DNA of 15,833 nucleotides from Nitriliruptoraceae bacterium (GTDB lineage Bacteria > Actinomycetota > Nitriliruptoria > Nitriliruptorales > Nitriliruptoraceae), in the NCBI GenBank assembly GCA_007121975.1, contig SKJO01000220.1, forward strand, positions 1 to 15,833, written 5' to 3'. This document shows positions 7,482 to 14,577 of the stretch, in pieces. The notes under the pieces are model-generated. The model searched no databases, had not been told where the DNA came from, and was given only the letters and a program-made list of their open reading frames with translations. The first letter of the stretch is position 1. Each line of letters starts with the position of its first letter. The position numbers and the translations under genes are program-made.

Positions 7482-7875
7482 AGAATCCGATTGGCCGGAT
7501 TCGATTCGTCCCGGGGGGAGTTGGGTGGGCACTTCCGCCCAACCCGCCGTCGCCTCGTCATCGGACAATGCGTGGGTGGAAGCCGACAATGCTGCCGCAT
7601 CGTCAAAGAGGGTCCGCCGCTCCCCGGGCGGCCGGGTCGCCGGGCATGGTTTCCGGCCCTGCTACGGGGGCGGGGCGGTCCCGAGATGGGAATCGACCCG
7701 CCCGACGCTCCATCGTGCGACTGGACCAGGGCAGCGGGTCAGGGAGCGGGAGCCACGCGGTGTCCGACTACCACCTCTGGCTGTGGCCGCTGCCCCATCG
7801 GAGCCGCTCGAGTTCGTCGTCGCCTGGCCGGCGCTGGCGCTGCCCGAGACCCGCTGCATGACGACGGGCGAGCGA

Positions 7876-7895
7876 CGTCGCCGCGTCCGGCGACG
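7876..7895 (-). terminator. Hairpin terminator after the solute-binding lipoprotein
   Basis: CGTCGCC (7876-7882) and GGCGACG (7889-7895) form a perfect 7-bp GC-rich stem with a 6-nt loop, 45 bp beyond the minus-strand stop at 7941. Confidence 0.5.
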
Positions 7896-7940
7896 CAACA
7901 GAGCTGTTCGGCGCCTGAGCCCCACCGGAACGGCGACCGA

Positions 7941-9392
7941 TCAGTCGACGTCAGCTACCCGCAGCCACGGCTCCGACACCCACACCTCGAGGAACGCGCG
8001 CCACTCGTCGTCCGCGAGCTCGTGGATCTCGAGCACCAGGTCGCCTCGATCGGTCAGCTCCCAGCGGAAGATCTCCGGATCGCCACCCCCCGCGTAGGTG
8101 ATCCGCATCAGGTCGCCATCGAGCTCGTAGGTGCCCATCACGACCTCCTGGTCCCACCACTCCCCGTCCTGGAACGTGTTCGACCACACACCCACGTTGG
8201 GTTCGATCTGGTCCTCCGGGACCCCGGCGGCGCGCAGTTCCTCCTCGATGACCTCGTTCCGGTAGACGCCGTTGATGACGCTCGGGTCGTCCGTGAACGC
8301 GAGGTCGTCGCCGAGCTGCTCACCGGCGACCGGTTGCCCGCAGGGCTCCGGCAGGGGCGCCTCGTCGAGCTCCGCTGCCATCGCGCGGATCGTGGCGATG
8401 TCGGCGGCGACGACCGGGTCGGCTTCGAGGTCGGCGTAGACGGGCTGGGTGGCCTCGCGGAGCCCTGCGAGTGCCTCCTCGCTCGCCAGCGCGACGGTGC
8501 CGCCCTGCTCGCAGAACGACGCCGCCGCCTCCACGTCGCTTTGGCGGGTGTCGATGCTCCACTGCAGGGTCTCCACCACCGCCTGCCGCAACAGCTCCTG
8601 CTGCGATGCGGTCAGCTCGTCGAACGCGTCCGCGTTCATGACCAGCGCACCGAGCTTCGGATAGAAGGTCACGTTCCCGGTCGCCGCCATCCCGGACACG
8701 AAGTCCAGCTGGAAGCTCGCCTCCACCGCGGCGTGGACGGCCGGGTTGTTGTCCGCCTGCGAGGTTGTCGCGCCGAGCGCGGCGAACAGCGCGTCCGTCG
8801 CCTGCGCTTGCGGCGCGCGGATGGTCGCCCCGTCGTAGTCCTCGGGACCGAGTAACGGCTCCTCGAACCCGAACGGGTGACGCAGCCCCTCCGGGATCAA
8901 CGCCAGGCCAACCATCCCGACGTCCTCGAGGTCGCCGAGGACGTCCTGGGCCACGTCGCTGGTGACCACGGCGTCCAGCAGCGGATCGCTGTCGATGAGG
9001 AACGGTGCGTCCAGCACCCGCAGGCGGGTGACCCCGAGGTCTGGCAAGGCGCGGGACGGGACGATCGCGAGGTCGAGCGCACCGCTCATGACCTCGCGTG
9101 CGACGTACTGGTCCCAGTCGGGTTCGTCCCACCCGACCCGCCAGGTCGGCTCCAGCCGGATGGTGTCGTCGGACAGCTCCGCCACCCGGTCTGCGAGGTC
9201 CTGGATCTGGTCGGCGGCCGGCCGCCCCGGGAAGTCGTTCGTACCGATCTGCAGCACGACGGGCACCCCGGTCGGACCGGCCGGGTTGACCGGGCCCTCT
9301 GGATCGATGGCCTCGACGGCGGCCGACCCGCAGGCGGTGGCCACACCGGCGAGCAGTGCGGAACCGAGCAGTGCGACGATGAACCTGGACAT
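7941..9392 (-). CDS. TRAP/DctP-type solute-binding lipoprotein with C-terminal beta-rich domain
   Basis: A 483-residue protein. Residues 1-21 are a signal peptide ending in Cys21 ('GVATAC'), a slightly off-consensus lipobox, so a lipid-anchored extracellular protein is likely. Residues 44-340 follow the DctP pattern: 'VVLQIGTNDFPG' as the first strand, 'VMSGALDLAIVPS' (101-113), 'EGLRHPFGFEEPLLGPEDYDG' around 168-188, 'ATIRAPQAQATDALFAALGA' (189-208) with the ligand-carboxylate Arg192, and 'LTASQQELL'. Such proteins normally hand organic acids to a TRAP permease, but no DctQ/DctM gene is here. Residues about 373-483 add an unusual beta-rich module ('GVYRNEVIEEELRAAG', 'MGTYELDGDLMRITYAGGG', 'RWELTDRGDLVLEI') that looks lipocalin-like. 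GGAGGG lies 9 nt before ATG 9392. It diverges from the two-component operon, so a ligand-sensing role is plausible but inferred. Confidence 0.82.
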   Translation of the reverse strand: MSRFIVALLGSALLAGVATACGSAAVEAIDPEGPVNPAGPTGVPVVLQIGTNDFPGRPAADQIQDLADRVAELSDDTIRLEPTWRVGWDEPDWDQYVAREVMSGALDLAIVPSRALPDLGVTRLRVLDAPFLIDSDPLLDAVVTSDVAQDVLGDLEDVGMVGLALIPEGLRHPFGFEEPLLGPEDYDGATIRAPQAQATDALFAALGATTSQADNNPAVHAAVEASFQLDFVSGMAATGNVTFYPKLGALVMNADAFDELTASQQELLRQAVVETLQWSIDTRQSDVEAAASFCEQGGTVALASEEALAGLREATQPVYADLEADPVVAADIATIRAMAAELDEAPLPEPCGQPVAGEQLGDDLAFTDDPSVINGVYRNEVIEEELRAAGVPEDQIEPNVGVWSNTFQDGEWWDQEVVMGTYELDGDLMRITYAGGGDPEIFRWELTDRGDLVLEIHELADDEWRAFLEVWVSEPWLRVADVD

Positions 9393-9401
9393 GGCCCGCT
9401 C

Positions 9402-9407
9402 CCCTCC
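9402..9407 (-). promoter_or_regulatory. Shine-Dalgarno site fixing the lipoprotein start
   Basis: GGAGGG on the minus strand, 9 nt before ATG 9392. The open frame continues upstream to 9590, but only the ATG at 9392 puts a signal peptide at the N-terminus. Confidence 0.7.
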
Positions 9408-9646
9408 GATTCGTGCGCACCTCGCGTCTGGCGGTGCGCGAGTCTGGCACCTCTCGTGCCGACGCCGCTGACGATACGGACCGGCCGATCGACGGTCGAC
9501 GGTGCTGCCACCGGACCCGTTGCGGTCGGGTCGTGGCTGGCACCGAGCGTTCCGTCGTGGCCAGCACGGATGCGGCGACGTACGCTCCACGCGCTGCAGG
9601 GCTCGGTCACGCGGGGCGATCGGGCCACCCGGGAGCCGAGGGAGAC

Positions 9647-11305
9647 GTGACGGGCCGCGAGGCGGTGCGTGACGACGGCCAGCAGGTCCGGCCCGTCGGA
9701 TCGTCCACGCTGCGCCCGGCCCTGCCGCTCGGCGTCTCGGTCGGCGTGGTGGGTGCCGGCTTCGCCGCCATCACCGTCGGTCGGGGCTGGTCCGTTGCGG
9801 CGGTGTGGCTGCCGGACCTGCTCGTCGGCTTCACGTTCGCCGCCGCCGGCCTGGTGGCGTGGCCGCGCTCGCGGGCGACCGGAGTCCTGCTGGCGGTGGC
9901 GGGGCTCACCTGGTTCGCGGGCCACCTCGACGTCGCGGCGACGTTCTGGCATCGCGGGCCGCTGGTCCATCTGCTGGTGACCTACCCGGGGTGGCGACCA
10001 CGGTCCCGGCCGGAGGGGTTGGCGGTCCTCATCGGCTACGTCGCCGCGCTCGTCCCCGCGACCTGGGGCGACGACGCGACGGCGGTCGTGCTCGGTGTGC
10101 TGCTGCTCGGCCTCGTCGCCCGCTCGTCGGTGCACGCCGGCGCCCCGGTCCGGCGCTACCGACGGGCGGCGCTGGTCGCGACGGTCGGTCTGGTCGTTAG
10201 CCTGCTCGCCGGCGTCTGGACGAGGTCCGTGGGTCTGGCGGAGGTGACGGCGCCGGTCGCGCTCCTCGTCTACCAGGTCGTGCTGTGTCTGATCGCCGTC
10301 GGCCTCGTGTCGGTCCTGCGCCGGAGCGCGACGCCGGCCGTCACGGACCTGGTCGTCGAGCTCGATCCCACGCGCTCCGGGACGCTGCAGGACGCGCTCG
10401 GACGGGTGCTCCACGACCCCGGCCTCCAGGTCGGGTACTGGCACGCACCGAGCGGACGCTACGTCGATGTCGAGGGTCTCGCGCTCAATCTGCCGGAGCC
10501 AGGGCCGGGGGCTGGGCGGACGACGACGCTCGTCTCCCGGGCGGGTGAACGGTTCGCCGCGCTGGTCCACGACCCCGCCGTCCTCGACGACGTGGCGTTG
10601 ACCGAGGCGGTCGGGACCGCCACACGGCTGACCGCCTCGCATGCGATGTTGCAGGCCGACCTGCGTGCGCACGTCACGAAGGTCGAGGACTCACGTCGCC
10701 GCCTGTTGCTCGCCGACGACCACCAGCGCCGTGCGTTCGGCCACCGATTGGCCACCGGGCCGGTGCGCCGGCTGGAGCAGCTCCGCGCTGACCTCGCGGG
10801 TCTCGGACCGCCGCGCGCCAGCCGGCATGTCGCACGGGCGTTGTGCCACCTCGACGGCAGCCTGGCCGACCTCGCGGGCATCGTCGACGGACTGCCACCG
10901 CACGAGCTGGCCGATGGGTTCGAGGTGGCGCTCACGGCGCTCGCGGAGCGCTGCCCCGTACCGGTCCAACTCCGGCTGGCGGACGGCCGCTTCCCGGCCG
11001 AGGTGGAGGTCACCGTGTGGTTCACGTGCGCCGAGGCCCTGACGAACGCAGCCAAGCACGCCGCCGCGACGAGCGTGTCGATCGCTGTCGAGCGGCGGGC
11101 CGGCGGCCTCGCGGTCGAGGTCGTCGACGACGGACGCGGCGGTGCAGACGTCGCGGCAGGGACCGGCCTGCGAGGGCTCACGGACCGGCTGGAGGCCCTC
11201 GGCGGGCGCCTGGTCGTCGTGTCCGAGCTGCATCGGGGGACCCGGGTGGCCGCGACGATCCCGCTGCCTGGCACGGATCGAGCCTCCGCCGGGCGAACGT
11301 CATGA
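9647..11305 (+). CDS. Membrane sensor kinase, NarL type, lacking the phosphoacceptor His (kinase 1)
   Basis: A 552-residue protein. About eight hydrophobic segments span residues 25-223. A GAF-like linker follows ('PGLQVGYWHAPSGRYVDVEG' 258-277, 'FAALVHDPAVLDD' 303-315), then a HisKA_3-type dimerisation helix and an HATPase domain. In the helix, 'RRAFGHRLATGPVRRL' aligns with the family consensus 'RRRLERDLHDGAQQRL', placing Ala369 where the phosphorylated His should be; His366 is three residues too early. The ATP-binding half is intact: N-box 'CAEALTNAAKHA' (461-472) with Asn467, G1 'DDGRGG' (494-499), and G2 'GTGLRGLTDRLEALGG' (505-520). It should bind ATP but not autophosphorylate normally. 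GTG 9647 follows GGGAG closely; the open frame extends to 9413 but that part is not protein-like. Its stop overlaps kinase 2 by 4 bp. Confidence 0.88.
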   Translation: MTGREAVRDDGQQVRPVGSSTLRPALPLGVSVGVVGAGFAAITVGRGWSVAAVWLPDLLVGFTFAAAGLVAWPRSRATGVLLAVAGLTWFAGHLDVAATFWHRGPLVHLLVTYPGWRPRSRPEGLAVLIGYVAALVPATWGDDATAVVLGVLLLGLVARSSVHAGAPVRRYRRAALVATVGLVVSLLAGVWTRSVGLAEVTAPVALLVYQVVLCLIAVGLVSVLRRSATPAVTDLVVELDPTRSGTLQDALGRVLHDPGLQVGYWHAPSGRYVDVEGLALNLPEPGPGAGRTTTLVSRAGERFAALVHDPAVLDDVALTEAVGTATRLTASHAMLQADLRAHVTKVEDSRRRLLLADDHQRRAFGHRLATGPVRRLEQLRADLAGLGPPRASRHVARALCHLDGSLADLAGIVDGLPPHELADGFEVALTALAERCPVPVQLRLADGRFPAEVEVTVWFTCAEALTNAAKHAAATSVSIAVERRAGGLAVEVVDDGRGGADVAAGTGLRGLTDRLEALGGRLVVVSELHRGTRVAATIPLPGTDRASAGRTS

Positions 11306-13110
11306 GCGCCACCGAGGTGGCCGTCGCAGCGCCCGTCGCGCGGGGCCGGCACGGGTGGGCCGTCGCAGCCGGCGCGTTCGCGTTCGCGTCGCTGCTGCTG
11401 CTGCCGACGCCCGGCAGCGCGGTCACGACCTACGCGACCACGCTCGTCACGGCGGTGCTGCTCGCAACGGCCGGGCTCGGCATGGTCGCCGCCGGGATCG
11501 CGCTCGAGGTGAGCCGGCCGGAGGGGAGTGCGGGCCCCCTGGCGGCGCTCGTCGGGGTCGCGTGGCTCGCACAGCTCTGGGTCGGGTGGAGCGGCGGACC
11601 CCCGCTCGCCAGGAGCCTCGGCGCCGTCCTGTCGCCGTTGCTGCTACCCGCACTGCTCCACCTCGTCCTGGTGTTCCCGGGCGAGCGCCTGGTCGGTGCG
11701 ACCGAACGCGCCCTCGCGGCGGCCGGCTGGATCGGCACGCTGGTCCTGACGATGGTCCTCGCCCTGTTCCGCAACCCGCTCCAGGATCTGTGGTGCTGGA
11801 GCAACTGCAGCGACAACAACGTCTTCCTCGTCAGAGGTGACCTCCTCATCGCGCGCGCCGCAGGGACGGCGTCGCTGTGGTTCGCGGCCGTGCTCGGGCT
11901 GGTGGCGGCGGCGTGGGTGGCGCGGCGCCTGGCGCTCGCGTCGCGCGCGTGGCGGGCGACCGCCTGGATGGTGCTCGTCCCGGCGGCGGTGCTGCTGGTG
12001 GCACAGGCCGTCTACGCCGCAGCGGTGCTGCTGCACGTCGATGCGCTGCGCGCGAACCCCGTCGAACCCAGCCACGTCCGTTTCTCCGTGATCTTCGTGG
12101 TCCGTGCCTCGTCGCTGCTGCTGGTGGCGACCGGCGTCGCGTGGTCGGTGCTCCGCGACCACCGCCGGCGGACCGCCGTGCTCCGTCTGGCCGACACCCT
12201 GGGCGCCGCACCGCGGCCGGGTTCCCTCGAGGCCGTGCTGGCCCGGTCGCTGCGGGACGCCACGGTGCGGGTGCGCTACTGGTTGCCGTCGATGCGCCAG
12301 TGGGTGGACGTCGCGGGACGTCCCGCGCCAGGTCCCGTGCACGACGGGCAGGCGACCGTGACGATCCAGCGCGACAGCGAGCCGGTCGCCGCCGTGGACC
12401 ACGACCCGGCACTGGTCGGGACGGTCGACCTCGCGGCGCAGATCGGCGCGGCCGCGCGACTCGCGATCGACAACGAACGCCTGCGCGCGGAGGCGCTCGC
12501 GCTCCTCGGGCAGGTCGTGGCGTCCCGGGCGCGCCTCGTGGCGGCGGGCGACGAGGCGCGTCGGTGCCTCGAGCGGGATCTGCACGACGGGGCCCAGCAG
12601 CGGGTGCTGGCGATCGGCAGCGAGCTGCGGCTGGCCCGGAACGCCACGCCCGCTGACGATCCGGCGACGGCGGTCGTGCTCGACCGGGCGATCGACCTGA
12701 CGCGTGAGATGCTGGTCGAACTGCGGGCACTCGCCCACGGCATCTTCCCCGCGGTCCTGGACGAGGCCGGCCTGGACGCGGCCCTGTGGGAGCTGTCGGC
12801 GGACGCGGCCGTCGCCATCGAGGTCGCCGCGGTCCCGGAGCGCCGCTACCCGCCCACGGTCGAGCAGGCGGTCTACCTCGTCGTCGCCGAGGCAGCTGAG
12901 GCCGCGGCCCAGGCGGGCACTGGATGGTTGCGCGTGCGCATCGAGGAGGCGGCGGGCCGGCTGGCCGTCGAGGTGCAGGGCACGGCGGACGGCCCGTACG
13001 TGCATGTTGCCGACCGGGTGGCGGCGGCGGGTGGCATGCTGTCGCTCGGAGCGGGACGTCTGCGAGCGGAGGTGCCATGCGGGTCGTCGTCGCCGACGAT
13101 TCCCTCCTGA
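11302..13110 (+). CDS. Membrane sensor kinase, NarL type, with intact H-box but degenerate ATPase domain (kinase 2)
   Basis: A 602-residue protein. About eight membrane segments span residues 18-283. One extracytoplasmic loop carries a Cys pair ('DLWCWSNCSDNN', Cys165 and Cys169) that could bind a ligand or form a disulfide. The same GAF-like linker as in kinase 1 follows ('VRVRYWLPSMRQWVDVAGRP' 322-341, 'AAVDHDPAL' 363-371). The H-box 'CLERDLHDGAQQRVLAIG' (422-439) is textbook, with His428, and 'ALAHGIFPAVLDEAGL' (476-491) completes the helical hairpin. The ATPase region keeps its length only in part: 'VVAEAAEAAAQAG' (527-539) replaces the N-box VVAEALTNAAKHA so the essential Asn is Ala534; the G1 motif DxGxG is absent ('EVQGTADGPY'); and the G2 glycines are gone. 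It should accept phosphate but not bind ATP. It overlaps kinase 1 by 4 bp and the regulator by 34 bp. Confidence 0.88.
   Translation: MSATEVAVAAPVARGRHGWAVAAGAFAFASLLLLPTPGSAVTTYATTLVTAVLLATAGLGMVAAGIALEVSRPEGSAGPLAALVGVAWLAQLWVGWSGGPPLARSLGAVLSPLLLPALLHLVLVFPGERLVGATERALAAAGWIGTLVLTMVLALFRNPLQDLWCWSNCSDNNVFLVRGDLLIARAAGTASLWFAAVLGLVAAAWVARRLALASRAWRATAWMVLVPAAVLLVAQAVYAAAVLLHVDALRANPVEPSHVRFSVIFVVRASSLLLVATGVAWSVLRDHRRRTAVLRLADTLGAAPRPGSLEAVLARSLRDATVRVRYWLPSMRQWVDVAGRPAPGPVHDGQATVTIQRDSEPVAAVDHDPALVGTVDLAAQIGAAARLAIDNERLRAEALALLGQVVASRARLVAAGDEARRCLERDLHDGAQQRVLAIGSELRLARNATPADDPATAVVLDRAIDLTREMLVELRALAHGIFPAVLDEAGLDAALWELSADAAVAIEVAAVPERRYPPTVEQAVYLVVAEAAEAAAQAGTGWLRVRIEEAAGRLAVEVQGTADGPYVHVADRVAAAGGMLSLGAGRLRAEVPCGSSSPTIPS
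13068..13072 (+). promoter_or_regulatory. Ribosome site of the response regulator inside kinase 2
   Basis: GGAGG, 4 nt before ATG 13077 and inside the kinase 2 reading frame. It decides the regulator start and explains its translation from the overlap. Confidence 0.7.
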
Positions 13111-13727
13111 CCCGCGAGGGCATCGTCCAGCTGCTCCGGGCGGCCGCTGTCGAGGTGGTGGGGCAGGCGGAGGACGCCGGCGGCCTGCTGCGCGAGGTCG
13201 CCCGCACCTCGCCTGACGCGGCTGTGGTCGACATCCGGATGCCACCCACCCACACCAACGAGGGGCTCGTCGCCGCCCAGCGCCTGCGCAGCGGGTACCC
13301 GGGCGTCGCCGTGCTGATCCTGTCGCACCACATCGCGCCGTCGTACGCGATGCAGCTGCTCGACGAGTACCCGGAAGGGGTCGGCTACCTGCTCAAGGAG
13401 CGCGTGTTCGACGCCGCGGTCCTCGTCGACGCGCTGCGCCGCATCACCGACAGGGAGACGGTCATCGACCCGACGATCGTGGCCCGCCTGGTACGCAAGC
13501 CCCGCAAGGCCGGGGCGCTCGACCGGCTGAGCGAACGTGAACGCGAGGTGCTCGGCCTGATCGCCGAGGGGCTGTCCAACCAGGCGATCGCCGCGGAGCT
13601 GTCGGTGACGGAGCGGACCGTGGAGGCCCACGTCTCGCACGTGTTCACGAAGCTCGGGCTGGTGGAGGACCCGACCGCCCACCGGCGGGTGCAGGCGGTG
13701 CTTGCGTTCCTGCGCGGCTCCGACTGA
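13077..13727 (+). CDS. NarL/FixJ-family response regulator with LuxR HTH
   Basis: A 216-residue protein. The receiver domain (1-120) has all active-site residues: Asp7/Asp8 in 'VVVADDS', phosphoacceptor Asp52 in 'DAAVVDIRMPP', Ser83 in 'ILILSHH' context, and Lys107 in 'GYLLKERV'. The LuxR-type HTH (147-210) reads 'LSEREREVLGLIAEGLSNQA', then 'ELSVTERTVEAHVSHVFTKL', the usual DNA-binding four-helix unit. The protein is cytoplasmic and should bind DNA as a dimer after phosphorylation. ATG 13077 is inside the end of kinase 2 (34-bp overlap) with GGAGG 4 nt upstream, so the three genes form one operon. It is a cognate partner for the kinase pair. Likely targets, by position, are its own operon and the divergent solute-binding lipoprotein, but I see no confirmed binding site. 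Confidence 0.93.
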   Translation: MRVVVADDSLLTREGIVQLLRAAAVEVVGQAEDAGGLLREVARTSPDAAVVDIRMPPTHTNEGLVAAQRLRSGYPGVAVLILSHHIAPSYAMQLLDEYPEGVGYLLKERVFDAAVLVDALRRITDRETVIDPTIVARLVRKPRKAGALDRLSEREREVLGLIAEGLSNQAIAAELSVTERTVEAHVSHVFTKLGLVEDPTAHRRVQAVLAFLRGSD

Positions 13728-13737
13728 CAGCCGCGGT

Positions 13738-13768
13738 CGGCGGCAGGACCTCCTTGGCCCTGCCGCCG
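13738..13768. terminator. Bidirectional terminator between converging genes
   Basis: CGGCGGCAGG (13738-13747) and CCTGCCGCCG (13759-13768) form a perfect 10-bp stem with an 11-nt loop. It lies 10 bp after the response-regulator stop and 16 bp beyond the stop of the minus-strand secreted-protein gene, so it can serve both. Confidence 0.75.
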
Positions 13769-13784
13769 TGCCCCCCGCGGAGCG

Positions 13785-14327
13785 TCACCCGAGCGCCGTG
13801 TGGACGTCGTCGCACCACGAGCGACCCTCGCTCTGGAAGTTGCCTGCCGAACGGAGCTCGCGGATGAAGGTGCCATCGTCGGCGTCGTAGTCCCAGATCA
13901 TCTCGTAGAACATCACGCCGGCGTCGAGCACCCGCAACCCCGTGGAGGCGGTCCAGAGCCACCGGCCGGCACGCAGCACGGTCAGCGTGGCGGTGCCGTC
14001 GTCGTTGAGGCGGACGTCGATGTCAGCATCGTTGAACGCGAACCGGAGCTGCCAGGTGCGGCCGTCGTCCGGGTTGGTCAGGGTGTAGGTGCCATGGATC
14101 CTGACCGCGCCGTACCACAGCTGGTCACGGCCACGGGTGTTCTCCACGAAGCTGCCCCGCACGTCGAAGCGCTCGTGGAGCGCGAGGCCACACTCCACGA
14201 CGTCCTGCTCGAAGACGTCGTGCCAGTGTTCGGTGCCAGCCGGGGCCGCGCTGGCGAGGCTCGCCGGCGCCAGCAGCGCGACCAGCAGCAGCGTCACGGA
14301 CAGCAGACGGACGGATCGTCGGTCCAT
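13785..14327 (-). CDS. Small secreted protein, function unknown
   Basis: A 180-residue protein. Signal peptide 'MDRRSVRLLSVTLLLVALLA' followed by 'PASLASAAPA', with a likely cleavage after 'ASA' near residue 27. The mature chain is beta-rich: 'GAVRIHGTYTLTNPDDGR' (73-90), 'WQLRFAFNDADIDVRLNDDG' (92-111), 'TATLTVLRAGRWLW' (112-125). Cys46 and Cys172 could tie the two ends together. The pattern resembles uncharacterised actinobacterial secreted beta-barrel-like proteins; I know no function for them. GGGAGGAA sits 6 nt before ATG 14327. It converges on the two-component operon and diverges from another secreted protein 250 bp away, suggesting a shared promoter region. Confidence 0.8.
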   Translation of the reverse strand: MDRRSVRLLSVTLLLVALLAPASLASAAPAGTEHWHDVFEQDVVECGLALHERFDVRGSFVENTRGRDQLWYGAVRIHGTYTLTNPDDGRTWQLRFAFNDADIDVRLNDDGTATLTVLRAGRWLWTASTGLRVLDAGVMFYEMIWDYDADDGTFIRELRSAGNFQSEGRSWCDDVHTALG

Positions 14328-14577
14328 CGGGGTTCCTCCCTCCGTGCCGGCGAGCGCACGTCACCGGCTGCCCGACGACCATCCGCGTGCCGCGCCGGTC
14401 CGACCACCGTGCCAGCACCAGGATGCGCTGACCCGACGGTGTGGCTGACCCCGGAACTCGACCAGCTGTCCGAGGTAGCCACAACGGTGAGGCCCGACCT
14501 CGGGTGGTGGCCGCGATGCGCCCCCGGCCGTTGCGCGACATCGTGAGGCGGTCCCCACGATGCAAGGAGAACCGACC
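14328..14577. promoter_or_regulatory. Shared upstream region of two divergent secreted-protein genes
   Basis: A 250-bp gap with no gene, between two divergent start codons, so it must hold both promoters. I could not identify confident -35/-10 boxes or an operator. Confidence 0.4.
14565..14569 (+). promoter_or_regulatory. Shine-Dalgarno site favouring GTG 14578
   Basis: AGGAG, 8 nt before GTG 14578. The in-frame ATG at 14560 lies upstream of this site and has no ribosome site of its own, so the shorter form is preferred. Confidence 0.7.

Larger units (their letters stand above)
7327..7940. other. Gene-poor gap of about 610 bp
   Basis: No supportable gene. It lies at the 3' ends of two converging genes, so no promoter is needed. 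It contains a dispersed-repeat copy (7453-7481) and a hairpin (7876-7895) that probably ends the solute-binding protein transcript. It is the likely seam between the loosely packed left half and the compact right half of the window. Confidence 0.55.

Noticed and set aside
7670..7800. tRNA-like stretch (GATGGGAATCGACCC) on the minus strand
   Set aside because: The T-loop consensus (GTTCGAA) is broken and no acceptor or anticodon stem could be drawn.
7443..8855. 470-codon plus-strand open frame
   Set aside because: Antisense to the solute-binding lipoprotein; His/Arg-rich with no family features.
9413..9646. N-terminal extension of kinase 1 back to 9413
   Set aside because: The extra 78 residues are Arg/Ala-rich, lack a ribosome site and would overlap the divergent promoter region; the membrane domain starts after GTG 9647.
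9086..10672. 528-codon minus-strand open frame
   Set aside because: Antisense to kinase 1 and out of frame with the solute-binding protein; no recognisable domain.
11644..13333. Long minus-strand open frames (495-533 codons) antisense to kinase 2
   Set aside because: Shadows of the kinase gene: low-complexity Arg/His/Pro composition, no ribosome site, no motif.
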